Source: ZC4RG30 sp965652645
GTDB lineage: Bacteria > Pseudomonadota > Gammaproteobacteria > Steroidobacterales > Steroidobacteraceae
Assembly (NCBI GenBank): GCA_965652645.1
Contig: CBFGXE010000029.1
Span: 1-36,736, forward strand
Reading direction: 5' to 3'
DNA: 36,736 bases
Shown: positions 34,267 through 36,736 of the stretch, piece by piece
Position numbering within the stretch: position 1 is the first letter of the stretch
Layout of the letters: the number at the start of each line of letters is the position of its first letter
The notes under the pieces: generated by a model
What the model saw: only the letters and a program-made list of their open reading frames with translations
The model's database searches: none
Told to the model about the DNA's origin: nothing
Translations under genes and position numbers: made by a program

Positions 34267-34940
34267 GCGCGCTGGCAGCAATGCTGTCCGGCTGCGCCTC
34301 GCTGTGGGGCGGGCGCGAGGCACGCTCGGCCGCGGCCGAAGAGCCAGTGGTAACCGACTCCGTGGAGGAGCCGTCGGACCTGCCACCGCGGGTGATCGAG
34401 CCGGAGGTGGAGCGCCGCGAGGTGAAGGTGGCGCGCATCGATGCGGAGAACATCGAGCTGGGCGCCTTCTACGGCTCGCTGTCCATCGAGGACTTCGGCA
34501 CCAACCCGGTGTACGGCTTCACCGCCGCCTACCATGTGACAGAAGACCTGTTCTTCCAGGCCGCTTTCGGCCGCTCGCGCGCCGGCCGTACCAGCTATGA
34601 AACGCTGGGCGGCGACGTGCAGCTGCTTACGCCTTCCGAGAGGCGCTTCACGTATTACAGCCTGTCGCTGGGGTACAACCTGTTTCCTGGAGAGGTGTAC
34701 ATCGGTCGCAGCCTCGCCATGAACAGCTCGCTGTACGTGCTGGGAGGGATCGGCAGCACGAAGTTTGCGGGTGACCAGCGGGTGACGCTGAACTTCGGTG
34801 CCGGCTACCGGCTCCTGCCGACCGACTGGCTGGCGATCCACATCGACGTGCAGGATCGCATCTTCCAGTCGGACCTGCTGGGAGTGGACAAGCTCACCAA
34901 CAACTTCGGCGCGCACCTGGGTGTGACCGTTTTCTTCTGA
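34236..34940 (+). CDS. Outer-membrane beta-barrel lipoprotein
   Basis: The 234-aa protein has a lipoprotein signal (MLSGC, Cys20), an acidic/Pro-rich linker (about 30-70) and a beta-barrel-like domain (about 75-234). Visible strands are LGAFYGSLSIEDFG, YGFTAAYHVTEDLFFQAAFG, FTYYSLSLGYNLFPGEVYIG and SSLYVLGGIGSTKFAG. The chain ends LGVTVFF, matching the aromatic barrel end. A lipidated barrel is uncommon; the small OmpA/OmpW-type fold of about eight strands fits the length. Its start lies within the SH3-barrel gene (31-nt overlap), so the two are co-translated and probably work as a pair in the outer membrane. Confidence 0.8.
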   Translation: MEALFRVLLLGALAAMLSGCASLWGGREARSAAAEEPVVTDSVEEPSDLPPRVIEPEVERREVKVARIDAENIELGAFYGSLSIEDFGTNPVYGFTAAYHVTEDLFFQAAFGRSRAGRTSYETLGGDVQLLTPSERRFTYYSLSLGYNLFPGEVYIGRSLAMNSSLYVLGGIGSTKFAGDQRVTLNFGAGYRLLPTDWLAIHIDVQDRIFQSDLLGVDKLTNNFGAHLGVTVFF

Positions 34941-34960
34941 CACATGGTGCCGGAGGCCGC

Positions 34961-35464
34961 ATGAAGATGAGCAGGATGATGGGGAACGCACGCGCGCTGC
35001 TGCTGGCGGCGCTGGTATCACTGCCCGCGCTGGCGGTGGCGCCGCAGGGCCCGGCCCCGAAGTTCAGCCTCGGGAGCCTGGCTGGCAAGCAGGTCAGCCT
35101 AGACCAGTTCAAGGGCCAGGTGGTGATGATCAACTTCTGGGCCAGCTGGTGCGGCCCCTGCCGGCAGGAGATGCCGCTGCTGGAGCAGATGTACGCCAAA
35201 TACAAGCCCATGGGCTTCACGATGCTGGGCATCAACGTGGAGCCGGACCCGAAGCTGGCCACGGGCTTCCTCGAGAAGACCCCTGTCACTTTTCCGATAC
35301 TCCTCGACCTGAAGAGCGAAGTCAGTAAGCTCTACCAGGTCGCCGGCATGCCGAGCACCGCCATCGTGGACCGCAAGGGCAACCTCCGGTGGGTGCACAA
35401 GGGCTACAAGCCCGGCGATGAGAACGAGTACCAGAACCAGATCCGCGCGATGCTGCGCGAGTAG
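34961..35464 (+). CDS. TlpA/ResA-type thiol-disulfide oxidoreductase
   Basis: The 167-aa protein has a signal peptide (about 1-27, ALAVA end) and a thioredoxin domain with the classical FWASWCGPCRQEMP site (Cys64, Cys67). After it come the insert YKPMGFTMLGINVE and a cis-proline at AGMPSTAIVDRKG. ResA/TlpA proteins reduce disulfides in the periplasm, especially at CxxCH heme sites before cytochrome assembly. The neighbouring genes encode five CxxCH sites in three proteins, which fits. GGAGG precedes the ATG by 5-6 nt, the best ribosome-binding site in this series. DUF4266 and DUF3570 genes follow closely, a grouping seen in other proteobacteria. Confidence 0.9.
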   Translation: MKMSRMMGNARALLLAALVSLPALAVAPQGPAPKFSLGSLAGKQVSLDQFKGQVVMINFWASWCGPCRQEMPLLEQMYAKYKPMGFTMLGINVEPDPKLATGFLEKTPVTFPILLDLKSEVSKLYQVAGMPSTAIVDRKGNLRWVHKGYKPGDENEYQNQIRAMLRE

Positions 35465-35469
35465 GCAAC

Positions 35470-35709
35470 GTGACACGCTTGACCCGGGCTCCCCTGCTGC
35501 TGACCGCTGCCGCCGCACTGCTGGCGACGGCGGCCTGCAAGCCGATCGAGCCCTGGGTGAAGCCCTATGAACGCGAGCGCCTCGCCGACCCGGTGATGGT
35601 GCTCGATCCCGACCCGGTCTCCTCCTCGTACATGGACCACGTGTTCGAGGTTCGCGAGGGCGCGCGCGGCGCCACCGGCGGTGCCGGCGGCGGCTGCGGC
35701 TGCAACTGA
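35470..35709 (+). CDS. DUF4266 mini-lipoprotein ending GGCGCN
   Basis: This 79-aa protein starts at GTG 35470, 5 nt after the thioredoxin stop. It has a lipoprotein signal (ATAAC, Cys23), a KPIEPWVKPYERERLADPVM block (24-43) characteristic of DUF4266, and a glycine-rich tail ending GGAGGGCGCN. Mature, it is a peptide of only about 57 residues with two cysteines one residue apart at its very end. The function is unknown. The terminal CxC could bind metal or be modified, and the thioredoxin next door could act on it. The stop and the next start share bases (TGATG), so DUF3570 is translated with it. Confidence 0.85.
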   Translation: MTRLTRAPLLLTAAAALLATAACKPIEPWVKPYERERLADPVMVLDPDPVSSSYMDHVFEVREGARGATGGAGGGCGCN

Positions 35710-36736
35710 TGGCGCGCGTGGCACGCCTGGCGACCCTGGCCGTGCTGGCGCTGGCGGCGTCGGCCCCGCGTGCCGCCGTGCTGCCCGAGGATCGCGCCGA
35801 CCTGATGTACCACCGCTACTCCGGCGGCGGCCTCACCGTCGAAGGTCCCTCGGTGCTGGTGCGCAAGAGCCTGGGCGAGTCGCTCTCGGCCACGGCCAAC
35901 TATTACGTGGACGCCATCACCAGCGCGTCGGTGGACGTGGTGGTGACCGGCGCCAGCCAGTACAAGGAAAACCGCCAGCAGAAGAGCCTGGGGCTCGACT
36001 ACCTGCGCGGCAAATCGATGTGGTCGGCGTTCTACATGGAATCCTCCGAGAACGACTACAAGGCCAGCACCTGGTCGCTGGGCGTCAGCCAGGACATGTT
36101 CGGCGACCTCACGACCGTGAGCTTCGGCTACTCGCAGGGCAAGGACCACATCCGCAAGACCATCGACAATCCGGCTGGCGGCAAGATGCTCGACCCGGAC
36201 TTCCGCCGCTCGCTGGAACGGCGCAACTACCGCGTGGGCCTTACACAGGTGCTCAGCCGCAACGCGCTGCTGTCGCTGAACTTCGAGACGGTCACCGAGG
36301 AAGGCTACCTGCAGAACCCCTACCGCTCCATGCGTTACGTGAACCTCAGCGACACCTGGACGCCCGCGCCGGAGACCTTTCCCGGCACGCGCACCAGCAA
36401 TGCGGGTTCCGCGCGCCTGAAGCACTACCTGCCCTGGCGCGCCGCCGCCGAGGTGCAATACCGTTTCTACGGCGACACCTGGGGCCTGCGCGCGCATACC
36501 GCCGGCCTGGAATACACGCATCCGCTGAAGCAGTCCCCGCGCTGGACCCTCAGCGGCTCCTACCGTTTCTACAAGCAGAACAGCGCCGACTTCTTCAGCG
36601 ACCTGTTCCCCTTCCAGGACGCGCAGAATTTCATGGCGCGCGACAAGGAAACCTCCGCGCTCACCGGCCACACCGTGGGATTCGGCGCGGCCTATGAGTT
36701 CCCGGTGGATTCCTGGCCCTGGCTGAAGCGCGGCAC
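35709..36736 (+). CDS. DUF3570 outer-membrane protein (N-terminal part, runs off the window)
   Basis: The frame is open from ATG 35709 to the end of the window, 342 codons, without a stop. A signal peptide (MARVARLATLAVLALAASAP, cut near RAA) leads into alternating amphipathic strands typical of an outer-membrane barrel, such as SLSATANYYVDAITSASVDV, SLGLDYLRGKSMWSAFYMES and TTVSFGYSQGKDH. YHRYSGGGLTVEGPSVLV near 36-53 fits the DUF3570 start. DUF3570 proteins are commonly paired with DUF4266, as here, and sometimes lie near an ApbE flavin transferase, which could follow beyond the window. The pair would place a lipopeptide and a barrel together at the outer membrane. Confidence 0.85.
   Translation, partial: MARVARLATLAVLALAASAPRAAVLPEDRADLMYHRYSGGGLTVEGPSVLVRKSLGESLSATANYYVDAITSASVDVVVTGASQYKENRQQKSLGLDYLRGKSMWSAFYMESSENDYKASTWSLGVSQDMFGDLTTVSFGYSQGKDHIRKTIDNPAGGKMLDPDFRRSLERRNYRVGLTQVLSRNALLSLNFETVTEEGYLQNPYRSMRYVNLSDTWTPAPETFPGTRTSNAGSARLKHYLPWRAAAEVQYRFYGDTWGLRAHTAGLEYTHPLKQSPRWTLSGSYRFYKQNSADFFSDLFPFQDAQNFMARDKETSALTGHTVGFGAAYEFPVDSWPWLKRG

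Overview
This 36.7 kb window is GC-rich chromosomal DNA with short intergenic gaps and frequent ATGA start/stop overlaps. Family content points to a gammaproteobacterium of the Xanthomonadales/Nevskiales/Chromatiales type: CysI with a DUF934 partner, APS-type CysH, zinc-type HemB, C5-pathway HemL, RhlE, a TAXI-type TRAP transporter and a diverged Ppc. The exact genus cannot be read from the sequence. I saw no tRNA, rRNA, insertion sequence, integrase or CRISPR array.

Left part (1-15.8 kb) is mostly housekeeping. A cysH-cysG pair (minus) diverges from hemB-hemL (plus). A lipoprotein TAXI-TRAP binding protein and its fused permease follow, then rhlE. On the minus strand lie an ABC exporter and a secreted retropepsin-fold protein that has lost both catalytic aspartates; the 3' end of the latter overlaps the rhlE 3' end antisense. 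Next come the second sulfur-assimilation pair cysI-DUF934 (minus) and ppc (minus). cysH and cysI share the decamer AAATAACGCC upstream.

Right part (15.8-36.7 kb) is the unusual region. A co-directional minus-strand run, read from 30574 down to 15858, has internal gaps of at most 88 bp and encodes 12 proteins in this order: a PSCyt/PSD-like mono-heme protein; a lipoprotein with two heme modules and a LamG-like domain; a Tat-exported DUF1501-like protein; a thioredoxin-like protein; a 181-aa exported protein; two large TPR proteins; a 156-aa exported protein; ExbB/TolQ; two ExbD/TolR proteins; and a TonB-like protein with an AgmX/PglI-type C-terminus. One TolQ plus two TolR plus TPR proteins plus an AgmX/PglI protein is the part list of the Myxococcus Agl-Glt (gliding) and Nfs (spore coat) trans-envelope machines.

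Divergent from this run, a plus-strand series (30792 to the window end) encodes a beta-propeller di-heme lipoprotein related to the hydrazine-synthase-alpha superfamily, an SH3 plus outer-membrane beta-barrel protein, a beta-barrel lipoprotein, a TlpA/ResA thioredoxin, a DUF4266 mini-lipoprotein ending in GCGCN, and a DUF3570 outer-membrane protein that runs off the window.

My reading is that both arms build one envelope-spanning system: a proton-driven ExbBD motor, a TonB-like and TPR periplasmic link, outer-membrane barrels, and surface or periplasmic c-type heme lipoproteins matured with the help of two thioredoxins. The motor resemblance is visible in the sequence. The coupling to heme proteins and its function are inference.
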